Positions 19,170 to 28,402 of a stretch of DNA of 64,000 nt are shown in pieces. The translations under genes were made by a program, and so were the position numbers. Position 1 is the stretch's first letter; the number at the start of each line of letters is the position of its first letter. The notes beneath the pieces were generated by a model, which was not told where the DNA came from, ran no database searches, and worked only from the letters and a program-made list of their open reading frames with translations. Origin of the DNA: Clostridia bacterium (GTDB taxonomy: Bacteria > Bacillota > Clostridia > UMGS1810); NCBI GenBank assembly GCA_017436905.1, contig JAFSCF010000007.1, positions 55,624 to 119,623 on the forward strand, written 5' to 3'.

Positions 19170-21875
19170 ATGACAAAAAGAATCATATCATTAATACTTG
19201 CAGCGGCAATGTTATTTTCATTCCCTGCATTTGCTGAGGACGCAGAGGTTGTAAAACCCGACAGCGGCAATATGCTGTTTGCAAAGGCGATGGAAATAGT
19301 TCCTGCCGATGCAGTTGGAACTAACATAGTAACAAGAGGCTACCTTGCTAAAATGTTCTGCGCAGTTATGCGTACAGACGTAGGGTTAGCACCCAGCACA
19401 AATATAGAATTTACAGACGTTCCTGCAGAGTTATCCACAGTAGTAGCACACGTTGCATCTATGGGCATAATGAACGGCGTAGGCGGCGGACTTTTTGCCC
19501 CCGACGCGCCCGTTACATATGTTCAGGCATTAAAGGCTATGGTAACATTTTTAGGTTATGCAGATTATGCTGAGGCTAAAAACGGTTATCCGTTCGGCTA
19601 CTATATGCAGGCTATGGAACTTGACCTTATATCAAATCCGCCAAAGGATATGAATACTGAACTCACACTTGAAAAAGCGGTTTCTCTTTTCAAACGTGCA
19701 ATTAACGCAGACTACCGTGCACCCGTTGAGTTTGATCCGGAAGTCAAGTATGAAATCACTAAAAATCTTACATACCTGCACTACCACAGAGATATCGTAC
19801 GTGTAAGAGGTATTGTAAAATCAACTGCTGTTTCTGATATATCCGATATGGGCACGACTGCTCACAACAAAATCAGACTCGGCTCAAACGTGTTCAGTTT
19901 TGACACATCAAAATTTAATGCGCACAAGTTTTTCGGTCACAATGTTGACGCATATGTTCAGGTAGAAACAGAAGAAATTCTGTATATAGAAGATGTTGGC
20001 ACAACAGTTACAGAACTCTCATCAGTACAACTTTCCGGTCTTGTTGGCGATAACATTGAGTATTTTAACGATGCGGGCAAAAAGAAAAAACTTGAAATCA
20101 ACGCATCTACAAAAGTTTTATATAACGGAACAAACTGCACTAACTACACAGAGCACGACATAAACCCGTTCCCCGGCTCGTCACTCGACGGCGGACTTAC
20201 CGCTATTGATAACGACGGCAACGGTGTTTATGATATAATCTGCGTAGAAGCGTACGAAACATTTATAGTAAATAAAATCATAGGCAATAAAATTTATGCA
20301 GAAAACACCGTCGGCGAAATACTCGACCTTGAAAACGAGGCAAACTATGTAGAAGGCGAATCGTTCCTTGTTTACAACATACTCGGCGAGCCGGTTAAAG
20401 TTTCTGATATTAAAGAAGGCAGCACGGTTTCAGTTTCTGAAGATAAATACGGCAATATAACAAGCGTAGTTGTAACTATCGATAACGTAATAGGCATTTT
20501 AACCGCCACACAGATGCATAACGGCAGACTTTACGTTACAGTAAACGGTGAGAGTTTTGAATGTTCAAACCTCGTTATGAACGACCCCGAAACAGCCAAC
20601 CTTGAACTTGGTGTTAAAGTTTGCTTGAGTTTCAATAAAGGCGCACTCGTTTCCGATATTGAGCAGGAACTTTACAACATATGGAACTCCGGCTACATCA
20701 CCGCCTGCGGAACGGTAGATGGTGTTGACCCCAAATGGCAGGTAAAACTTTTCGGCGAAGACGGCAACTGGCATATATATGACCTTGCAGAAGAAATCTA
20801 TATAAACGAATCATCAACCGTATCACCTGCTGCAAACTTTGCAACTGTAGCAGGTAACGATACAGACGGCTTGATTAAGCGTCAGCCGATTTTGTATAAA
20901 ATTAATACAGACGAACAGATTAAAGAGGTTATTTTTGCAGAGATAGCAACCGACGGAACATATAACTCAGTTAAGCAGACCTCACCTTTTTATATGATGA
21001 AAGCAATGAACGGCGCCCGCACCGCAGAAGTATTTGCAGACGGAACGAACCTTCTGTACTGGTCGCACAAAGACGCAGGTTTTGAAGGTACTGCGTTTAT
21101 GTCTAAACAAACAGTAGTTTTTGCAGTTCCACCTGTTGAAAACCGTGGCGATGAGGCTAAATATTCTATTGCCGACCCGTTCGACTATGACGACTGGGAA
21201 TCCGCTGCTCAAATTGCTCTTTACGCAAAAGACCCTCAAGCGGTGGTAGATGTTGCTGTTAAAATGGCTACTGCTGCTGAAATCAATGCAAAAACATACA
21301 GTTTCGTTGTAGAAAAAGTAGATAAGTACATAGATGCCGACACCGGTATGGACTATTACAGACTTACGGGATATTCCAACGGAAAACAATATGTGTACAC
21401 AGACCCCGACAACAAACTGGCGGGTATCGGTCCAAACGGCACACACCCCGACAAAGGTGATATAATCCGTGTGGTGGTTAACGGATATGACGAAATAACC
21501 AATGCTAATTTCCATTTTGACGCAAGCGCAAAAGCCGTTTATAAGTTGGACGGCACAAAATCAGCCGGAGGCGTATCTGACGATACGTACAGAAACAACA
21601 GATTTGTATACGGCACAGTTACATACTGTGATGACGAAATTATGACAGTAGGTTCAACTGCAACTGACGGCGCAACAGCAGTAGAAATACCTTACACCGT
21701 AGCAAGCCACAGATATACAAAAGTTATAAAAGACGGCAGAGGCAATATATCAATACAACCTGCCACGGTTGCCGATGTGCTTGGCAGCGACAAATACGGC
21801 GCAGACGCATCTAAAGTAGTTGTACATACACAAAGTGCCCGTGCATGGGGCGTCGTAATATACGAGGGCTTTTAA
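19170..21875 (+). CDS. Large secreted protein with N-terminal SLH-like domains
   Basis: 901 residues with a signal peptide cut near residue 23 (PAFA-ED). Residues about 27-190 hold SLH-like repeats (VTRGYLAKMFCAVM, FTDVPAELSTVVAHVASMG, FAPDAPVTYVQALKAMVTF). The remaining 700 residues are beta-rich repeats without a recognised enzyme, a pattern seen in S-layer-like surface proteins. It lies between another SLH protein and a lyase in one transcript. Wall anchoring is well supported; a structural or scaffold role is inference. Confidence 0.82.
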   Translation: MTKRIISLILAAAMLFSFPAFAEDAEVVKPDSGNMLFAKAMEIVPADAVGTNIVTRGYLAKMFCAVMRTDVGLAPSTNIEFTDVPAELSTVVAHVASMGIMNGVGGGLFAPDAPVTYVQALKAMVTFLGYADYAEAKNGYPFGYYMQAMELDLISNPPKDMNTELTLEKAVSLFKRAINADYRAPVEFDPEVKYEITKNLTYLHYHRDIVRVRGIVKSTAVSDISDMGTTAHNKIRLGSNVFSFDTSKFNAHKFFGHNVDAYVQVETEEILYIEDVGTTVTELSSVQLSGLVGDNIEYFNDAGKKKKLEINASTKVLYNGTNCTNYTEHDINPFPGSSLDGGLTAIDNDGNGVYDIICVEAYETFIVNKIIGNKIYAENTVGEILDLENEANYVEGESFLVYNILGEPVKVSDIKEGSTVSVSEDKYGNITSVVVTIDNVIGILTATQMHNGRLYVTVNGESFECSNLVMNDPETANLELGVKVCLSFNKGALVSDIEQELYNIWNSGYITACGTVDGVDPKWQVKLFGEDGNWHIYDLAEEIYINESSTVSPAANFATVAGNDTDGLIKRQPILYKINTDEQIKEVIFAEIATDGTYNSVKQTSPFYMMKAMNGARTAEVFADGTNLLYWSHKDAGFEGTAFMSKQTVVFAVPPVENRGDEAKYSIADPFDYDDWESAAQIALYAKDPQAVVDVAVKMATAAEINAKTYSFVVEKVDKYIDADTGMDYYRLTGYSNGKQYVYTDPDNKLAGIGPNGTHPDKGDIIRVVVNGYDEITNANFHFDASAKAVYKLDGTKSAGGVSDDTYRNNRFVYGTVTYCDDEIMTVGSTATDGATAVEIPYTVASHRYTKVIKDGRGNISIQPATVADVLGSDKYGADASKVVVHTQSARAWGVVIYEGF

Positions 21876-21905
21876 GCAGAATTTGCGCTGAAAGGAGAAT
21901 GTTAA

Positions 21906-24900
21906 ATGAAAAAGATTATTGCACCTCTCTGTGCTGTGATAATGCTGTTTACGCAGGTTGGCGCATCAGCAGAAATCCTGTTTGCAGATATAGTGAAAAA
22001 TCCTAATCTTACTATCCCGATTGACCCCGAATCCATACCTGTTGACGGTACGCTTATCGTGGAATTTGAAAATATTACTGAGTATGACGAGAGCATAGTA
22101 TCTCCAATTCCTCTGGCAGGCGCATCGGGCGGTAAGGTGTTGGGCATACGTGCGCCCGAACACAACTTAACAGAAACCGACAACGAGTGGATGAACCATA
22201 TGGGCACTATTGACATTACCTATACTGCCAACTTCGATTCGCACGGCACATACAATGTGTGGGTACGTTGCGGAAACCGTGACTCGTGGCGCTACTCACT
22301 TAATGGCGGTGAATCATGGAAAACAGAAGGCAGTACCAATACCGACCCGCAGGACTCAAACTTTGCGTGGGAGAAACTTACAAATATCGTAAGCAGAAAC
22401 GAAACTGCTGAATTTAAGGAAAAAGGCAGTTCTATGACATTGACAATCGAACACAGATACAAAGATGTAGATTTGGATAAAATGATTATTACATCAGACC
22501 TTGCGTTTATTCCTGAAGGACCGAATCCCATTCCCGACGGCGACACAACCAAGCATTATCCAATTCCGTCGTTCAAACCTATTGAAGGTCATCCCAGACT
22601 CTACATTGCGGCGAAAGACGTACCACGCCTGCGTGAAAATGCAAAAGAGCCCGAGATGGCTAAGTTTGTACAGAATATGAAAGACAACGCACGTTGGCCT
22701 GTAAACTCCAAGCAGGACGGCGGATACAATGCAACCGTGCCCGTTCGTTTAATGGGCAGATGTATGGCGTACCTGCTCGGCGAAGTGGACGATGCACACG
22801 GAAGACAGACTATAGAATATTGTAAAGAATATCTTGAAACTGCATCGTACAACCTTAAGGCGGGCGACATCACCCGTCAGGTAGGCTCTGAAATGGAATC
22901 CGCCGCAGTTGTTTATGACTGGCTCTACCACCTGCTTACAGAAGAAGAAAAAGAATACTTTGTTGCTCAACTTAAAAAACTCTGTACATGGAAAGAACTT
23001 TCGTATCCACCGCACGGCGGCGAAGTTTACGGCCATAGCGGTGAGAAAGAAATCTTTCAGGATATGCTTTCTGTAGGTATTGCTATTTACGACGAAGACC
23101 CCGAAGTATTTAATCTTGCTGCAGGTATGTATGAACGTATGGTGCCATCAAGAAAGATGTTCAATGCAGCAGGTAACCATCCATCAGGTCACGACTACGG
23201 CACATGGCGTTTCCATTGCGAACTTATGTCCGAACTTTCGCTCGACGCTATGGAAATTCCAAGAGAATACAGATTTACCGAGGGCGCATGGAATGTACCT
23301 TTAAGATGGATTTATTCACGTAAACCCGACGGCGATGTTTTCCGTGAAGGCGACGATACCGAGAGCGGAAAGTACTTCTCGTACAAAACAGCACGTACAC
23401 CTGCTATGATGGCGCTTACCGCAAACCTTTATCCTGATGCACCGCTTAATGGCTTGCTTTACGGCGAATGGCTTATGAACGAATCTTTGGTGGATTGGTC
23501 GCTTCTGCCGTTTTATATGCTGCTTATCTGGGATAAAGACCATCCCAACGATCCAGACCTTGGTCAGGATATGCCTCTTACATATTATTCAACATATCCG
23601 CTTACACAGGTGTATGCACGTACAAGTTGGCAGAAAGGTATAGACGCACCTACTGCTATGGCGTTTATGGACGGACGTGAAAAAATCACCGATATTCATA
23701 TAGCACCTGCGCAAGGCTCGTTCCAGATTTACTATAAAGGTACACTTGCAAATAAATCTATCGGTCCAAAAGATAAAAGCGGCTGGATTACCGAAATGGA
23801 CGAAAACTGGAACCGCCGTACAGCGGCACACAACCTTGTAACGGTTAAAGACCCCGACGAAGTCTTCTTTGATAACTACTATTGTTACGAAAAAGACTGG
23901 CAGGTACTTGCCAACGACGGCGGTCAGGACTATCAGGAATTCCTTTTGGTAGGCGAAGTACAGACTTATGAAAAGTTAATGGACCGTAAACAAACGGCAA
24001 CAACCGAGGGTATTTACGTTGGTCCTAACGAAATGACACCTGCATTTTCTTACGTGCAGACAGACCTTACCAAAGCATACGCAGGTAAGCGTGTTAATAA
24101 AGATACTGGTGTTCTTTTGCAGGACGACCTTAATTTCTCTACAGAATTTGGCTCTACATTATCACGCGATGTACTTATTCCTGCGCTTGGTTTTGAGGAA
24201 AATCCTTATCGTGATTTCTATCACGAATTTAACGAAAAATATCCTGTAGTTCCGAAAGTATCGGATAATACACGTTCAATGGTATTTGTAGACTTGTTTA
24301 ACGAAGATTACCCCGCAGCATTTATCTGCTTCGACAAAGTAAACTCCACTAATGCTGAATTCGAGAAAAACTGGATGCTCCATATGCTTGAAGAGCCTAC
24401 AGTTGAGGGTAACACCACCATCGTTACAAGAAAAGATTTCGGCTATAACGGCAAGATGGTTGTTAAAACAATGCTGCCCGAAAACCCCGACATCGAAATC
24501 ATTGGCGGCGAGGGTAAATCCACCTGGGTAGACGGCAGAAACTTTGGCGATATAACCGACGGTGCTAACGAAGAAGGCGGTTGGAGAATAGAGGTATCAC
24601 CCTCAACAGCGTCAGAGGAAGATTTGTTCCTGCACGCAATGTATGTAACAGATTATGACCGCAACTTGCCTGAACTTCCTATGTATAAAGAAGATAACGG
24701 CAACTATGTTGGTGTAACTGTTATGGACAGAGTTGTAATGTTTGCAAAAGACGCAAACGATGCAACAGGCACATTTACACTCAATATCCGTGATAACAAC
24801 AACGGCGGCGATATGTATGCAATGGTTGCTGACGTTGCCCCTGGTATGTGGAAAGTTGCAGGCCCCGATAAAACACAGATTATCGAAGTAACTGAAGAAG

Positions 24901-25793
24901 CGTGCACACTTTGCTTTAAAGGCAAACCCGGCGCATATATCATCACCAAAGCAGACGGTGCTAAAGCCGACGAAATCGAATATCCTCAGGCTGAAAAAGA
25001 AAAAGTCGGCGATTATCAGGTCTGGTCATCAGACGGTTTGTTCCGTTACCAGAAGTCACCCACAAAACTTATTGACGGTGTACCTTATCTGGCAGCAGTT
25101 GACTATCTGCCCTACTACGGTGCAGAGGTTATAGAAAATGCAGACGGCGGCATAACAGTTAAAGTGGGTACTTTAAAGAGCGCTACGTTGTTCCCCGACA
25201 GCACCAAGGCAATTATAAACGGCAAAGAAACCGAAATTGCCAATGCGCCCAAACTGATTGATGGAAAACTCTATATCAACCCGATAGATATTCAAAGAAC
25301 TATCAACTGCAGCATCACTTATGACGAGATAGGCCTGCTTATGAAGATAGTTATACTTGACGATATTGAAAAGATGCTTTCTGCTACAAATACTTCTTTC
25401 GATAACATCGTAACACCTGTAGAGGCAGTATCAAGCAGTGATGACGGTAACGTAATCGCAGGTATGCTTGACCTTAATACCGAAACCAGATGGACCAGTA
25501 ACGGTACTAACGAATGGTTTACATTAGACCTCGGTGCGCAGTACGACCTTGACTATCTGCTGATGTCGTTCCACAACGGCGCAAAACGTGCGGTGATATT
25601 CGAAATTGAGGTATCTGCCGACGGAGAAAACTGGCGTGAAGTATGGCGTGGACAGAGCAGCGGTACAACTACAGACTTAGAACAGTTTAAACTTGAAAAT
25701 GCTAACGGAGTCCGCCATATAAGAGCAAACTGCCACGGTAATACTGTTAACCAGTATAACTCTATCGTAGAAACAATTGTAGTTAAGAAATAA
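21906..25793 (+). CDS. Heparinase II/III-like secreted polysaccharide lyase with F5/8-type C domain
   Basis: 1,295 residues, secreted (signal peptide to about residue 22). It is a close paralogue of the interrupted gene at 12360 through the carbohydrate-binding-like N-terminus, the helical toroid (GHPRLYIAAKDVPRL onwards, with GNHPSGHDYGTWRFHCELMS) and the beta-sandwich domain. Next come a copper-amine-oxidase-type stalk (about 1038-1155) and a discoidin/F5-8 type C carbohydrate-binding domain (about 1163-1295: ETRWTSNGTNEWFTLDLGAQ). The paralogue has LamG-like and terminal modules in this place, so the C-terminus has been exchanged. Heparinase-type lyases cleave uronic-acid-containing glycans by beta-elimination; the exact substrate cannot be told. 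Confidence 0.88.
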   Translation: MKKIIAPLCAVIMLFTQVGASAEILFADIVKNPNLTIPIDPESIPVDGTLIVEFENITEYDESIVSPIPLAGASGGKVLGIRAPEHNLTETDNEWMNHMGTIDITYTANFDSHGTYNVWVRCGNRDSWRYSLNGGESWKTEGSTNTDPQDSNFAWEKLTNIVSRNETAEFKEKGSSMTLTIEHRYKDVDLDKMIITSDLAFIPEGPNPIPDGDTTKHYPIPSFKPIEGHPRLYIAAKDVPRLRENAKEPEMAKFVQNMKDNARWPVNSKQDGGYNATVPVRLMGRCMAYLLGEVDDAHGRQTIEYCKEYLETASYNLKAGDITRQVGSEMESAAVVYDWLYHLLTEEEKEYFVAQLKKLCTWKELSYPPHGGEVYGHSGEKEIFQDMLSVGIAIYDEDPEVFNLAAGMYERMVPSRKMFNAAGNHPSGHDYGTWRFHCELMSELSLDAMEIPREYRFTEGAWNVPLRWIYSRKPDGDVFREGDDTESGKYFSYKTARTPAMMALTANLYPDAPLNGLLYGEWLMNESLVDWSLLPFYMLLIWDKDHPNDPDLGQDMPLTYYSTYPLTQVYARTSWQKGIDAPTAMAFMDGREKITDIHIAPAQGSFQIYYKGTLANKSIGPKDKSGWITEMDENWNRRTAAHNLVTVKDPDEVFFDNYYCYEKDWQVLANDGGQDYQEFLLVGEVQTYEKLMDRKQTATTEGIYVGPNEMTPAFSYVQTDLTKAYAGKRVNKDTGVLLQDDLNFSTEFGSTLSRDVLIPALGFEENPYRDFYHEFNEKYPVVPKVSDNTRSMVFVDLFNEDYPAAFICFDKVNSTNAEFEKNWMLHMLEEPTVEGNTTIVTRKDFGYNGKMVVKTMLPENPDIEIIGGEGKSTWVDGRNFGDITDGANEEGGWRIEVSPSTASEEDLFLHAMYVTDYDRNLPELPMYKEDNGNYVGVTVMDRVVMFAKDANDATGTFTLNIRDNNNGGDMYAMVADVAPGMWKVAGPDKTQIIEVTEEACTLCFKGKPGAYIITKADGAKADEIEYPQAEKEKVGDYQVWSSDGLFRYQKSPTKLIDGVPYLAAVDYLPYYGAEVIENADGGITVKVGTLKSATLFPDSTKAIINGKETEIANAPKLIDGKLYINPIDIQRTINCSITYDEIGLLMKIVILDDIEKMLSATNTSFDNIVTPVEAVSSSDDGNVIAGMLDLNTETRWTSNGTNEWFTLDLGAQYDLDYLLMSFHNGAKRAVIFEIEVSADGENWREVWRGQSSGTTTDLEQFKLENANGVRHIRANCHGNTVNQYNSIVETIVVKK

Positions 25794-25815
25794 TTCAACG
25801 AAAGGTTGATATATT

Positions 25816-27111
25816 ATGAAAAAACTTATTGCACTTTTATTAGTGCTTACAATGTCTGCCTCCCTGCCTGTATTCGTACAGGCAGAGGAAGGCGATGTGT
25901 CTTATACGGAAACGCTGTTGATTGATTATAACGGCGATGATAAGTTGGTTGCCGACGCATACGGTTGTTCATTTGAAAATGTAGCGTTAGAATATTTGAA
26001 TGAAGAACATAAAAATGTAATTAAAAGCCTTGCAGAATCTATCTGGCTTTATAAAGGAGCATACAGTCAATACGTATCAATTCTTGACCATGAGATTGAC
26101 CTTTATATTCCTGAACTTCCGTCAAAACAGGCGGTTCTGATGTACGGTTCTTACAAAGGTTCCAGTGCCAAAGCATATCTTTGGCTTAACACAAACGGCA
26201 CGATTACAGTTGGATATAATGCAGAAAATACAAGTACACAGGCAATCACTCTGGGTTGGGTAAAAATAAAAGTTGTTTTAGACGTCATTAACCGTACGTA
26301 TAATTTTACCATTACCGATGCTAACAACACAATTTCTCTTTCTTGTGATTTGCCCGAAACTAATACCGACGGAACAATAAACCGTTATGCTTACGGTGTA
26401 CGTTTTAATAATAGTTATATTAGTGACAATATAAAAGTTATATACAAAGTTAAAAACTACAAAACAACAACTGACTTTCTTGATGCAAACGACACACCCG
26501 TAAGCGCAGATGCTGCAGAGTATGAAAATGCCAAGATAAAACTTACATTCTCCGAAACTATGGACGATACAACCGTTATTGCTGATAATTTCAAACTCAC
26601 AAGCGCATTGGGCAAAGATATTCCTTTCACCGGTGCATATGACGCAACAAATAAAACTTACATCATTACACCAAGTGAGGCTCTTCGTCCTAAAACAGAG
26701 CACACCCTTACCGTAACAGGTTTAAAAACAGCACTCGGCGGATACGCACACTACACAGGAGATGCTCCTGCTGAGCCTGCAACCACACCACAGACTATAA
26801 CATTCACAACCAAAAAACAGCCTTTTGCTATCGGCGCTGTGGCAGATGCTGGCAGCAACACTTATAATGTTACTGTTGCAAACACATCAGGAGTAGCAAA
26901 GACCGGCTACATCATAGCTTTCAATCGTGAAAATGTTACCGAAAATGGTGTAACATACTCTAAAGTTACAGGCATCGACATTAAACCAGTAAGTGCTGCT
27001 GCAGACGGAACTACAACACCCGTTGCTGTAACAACCGGCAGTGCCGACCCCGAAATTCACCTTATGAGTGGTGACGGCAATTTTACATTGCTCGATATCT
27101 GGGGTGAATAA
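25816..27111 (+). CDS. Secreted Ig-like surface protein
   Basis: 431 residues with a signal peptide cut near residue 23 (VQA-EE). The N-terminal 200 residues look like a lectin-type beta-sandwich. Residues about 215-330 are an SbsA/Big_5-type Ig-like domain (AKIKLTFSETMDDTTVIADN, LRPKTEHTLTVTGL). The last 90 residues (about 337-431) resemble in outline the terminal module of the 9567 and interrupted-lyase proteins and also end in a hydrophobic-Trp strand (LLDIWGE). It is 22 bases after the lyase and last in that operon. No catalytic residues were recognised. Confidence 0.75.
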   Translation: MKKLIALLLVLTMSASLPVFVQAEEGDVSYTETLLIDYNGDDKLVADAYGCSFENVALEYLNEEHKNVIKSLAESIWLYKGAYSQYVSILDHEIDLYIPELPSKQAVLMYGSYKGSSAKAYLWLNTNGTITVGYNAENTSTQAITLGWVKIKVVLDVINRTYNFTITDANNTISLSCDLPETNTDGTINRYAYGVRFNNSYISDNIKVIYKVKNYKTTTDFLDANDTPVSADAAEYENAKIKLTFSETMDDTTVIADNFKLTSALGKDIPFTGAYDATNKTYIITPSEALRPKTEHTLTVTGLKTALGGYAHYTGDAPAEPATTPQTITFTTKKQPFAIGAVADAGSNTYNVTVANTSGVAKTGYIIAFNRENVTENGVTYSKVTGIDIKPVSAAADGTTTPVAVTTGSADPEIHLMSGDGNFTLLDIWGE

Positions 27112-27125
27112 TGCACAATATTGCA

Positions 27126-27154
27126 TTGACAACAATATAAGGCAAGATTATACT
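27126..27154 (+). promoter_or_regulatory. Promoter of the deacetylase-like gene
   Basis: TTGACA, 17-bp spacer, TATACT, about 28 bp upstream of the AAGGAG site. Confidence 0.75.
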
Positions 27155-27188
27155 TAAAATGACAATATTATATAAGGAGTTTTTTGCT

Positions 27189-28325
27189 ATGAGAGATTAT
27201 TTTAGATACGGAAATAAAATCCGCTTTGCATTTCCTTTAGACGGCGATTGCCTTAATAAGTACGACGGCACAGAAAAAGACGGTGCGCTCTACGTTAAAG
27301 TTAAAGTAGAGGCAGACAAAAACAGCAAAATAGAGGTTAACCAGATTCCCGCTGCATACAATGGTGAATGTTTTGAGGTGGAGGTTCCTGTTAGCGGCTA
27401 TCGCACTAACCTCGTTGCCAAAGACGAAAACGGCAATGAAGAAAAAATTGTTGTTTACAAACTTATAAATCCTACAGAGATTTATCGTTTATCGTCAGAC
27501 GATAACATCCTATTCCTGCAGGATATAAACGACAATAAAGATACATACACATCTATTTTTGATAACCCATACCTTGCAATGTATAAAGAAGCGCACGACA
27601 AATACGGCGCTAATATTCAGTTAAACATTCATTGGGAGTTTCTGCCTACTACAGAGTTTTTCTCTGACGAGAGCCGTGAGTATTTCAACCTTTCTATGAT
27701 GACAGATAAATTTAAAGACGAGTTTATTGCAAACTCCGATTGGCTGCGCCTTTCTTTCCACGCTAAAGAGCCGCAGACATTTATGCCTTATGTAGATACC
27801 GATATGAAAACCATATCAAAAGACGCCGAGGATATCTACCGTGAGGTTATCCGCTTTGCCGGTGAGGAAACCCTTTGCAGACACAACACCACTATCCACT
27901 GGGGCGAGTGCACAGTAGACGGTATGCGTGCTATGAGCAACTTAGGTCTTCGCGGAGCATTTGGATATTTCAATATCAGAGCAGACGGCAACCCAATTGT
28001 AAGTTATTTTTACCCGAAGGATTTTGTAGAGTATCTGCATAACCGTGACTTCTGGATGGATACCGAAGAAGATATTCTATACGGAAAAATCGACCTCGTT
28101 TTAAACTCTTATCCTTTGGAAGAAATTGTTCCAAAACTTGAAAAAGTTAAAGAAAATCCCCACACATACGGATGCGTGGAGATTATGATTCACGAACAGT
28201 ACTTCCATAAAGATTACGTAAACTATATTCCTGAATTTAAAGAAATTGTTTTAACAGCGTGCAAATGGTGCGCAGATAACGGCTATAAAGGTTATTACCT
28301 GCAGGACGTTATGGAGAAAAATTAA
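27189..28325 (+). CDS. Putative glycoside hydrolase/deacetylase-barrel protein
   Basis: 378 residues from the ATG at 27189, preceded by AAGGAG; upstream in-frame codons lie before that site. There is no signal peptide, so it is probably cytoplasmic. After a beta-rich domain of about 100 residues comes a barrel-like region with motifs reminiscent of the NodB/polysaccharide-deacetylase superfamily: FLQDIND, LNIHWEF, LSFHAKEPQ, TIHWGEC and MIHEQYFHKDY, where His and acidic residues could bind a metal. The family call is tentative. Its position after the lyases suggests work on imported glycan fragments. Confidence 0.6.
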   Translation: MRDYFRYGNKIRFAFPLDGDCLNKYDGTEKDGALYVKVKVEADKNSKIEVNQIPAAYNGECFEVEVPVSGYRTNLVAKDENGNEEKIVVYKLINPTEIYRLSSDDNILFLQDINDNKDTYTSIFDNPYLAMYKEAHDKYGANIQLNIHWEFLPTTEFFSDESREYFNLSMMTDKFKDEFIANSDWLRLSFHAKEPQTFMPYVDTDMKTISKDAEDIYREVIRFAGEETLCRHNTTIHWGECTVDGMRAMSNLGLRGAFGYFNIRADGNPIVSYFYPKDFVEYLHNRDFWMDTEEDILYGKIDLVLNSYPLEEIVPKLEKVKENPHTYGCVEIMIHEQYFHKDYVNYIPEFKEIVLTACKWCADNGYKGYYLQDVMEKN

Positions 28326-28337
28326 TCAGCAATAATA

Positions 28338-28393
28338 AAAAAGGTCTATATTTTTTGCATAAATATGCTCAGGCAAAAAATATAGACCTTTTT
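28338..28393. repeat. Conserved-loop hairpin A
   Basis: A perfect 21-bp stem (28338-28358 with 28373-28393) encloses the 14-nt loop ATAAATATGCTCAG. It lies between two convergent genes, where it could also act as a bidirectional terminator. It belongs to a family of six hairpins in this window with different stems but the same loop and a closing GC. Confidence 0.85.
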
Positions 28394-28402
28394 ATAAACT
28401 CG

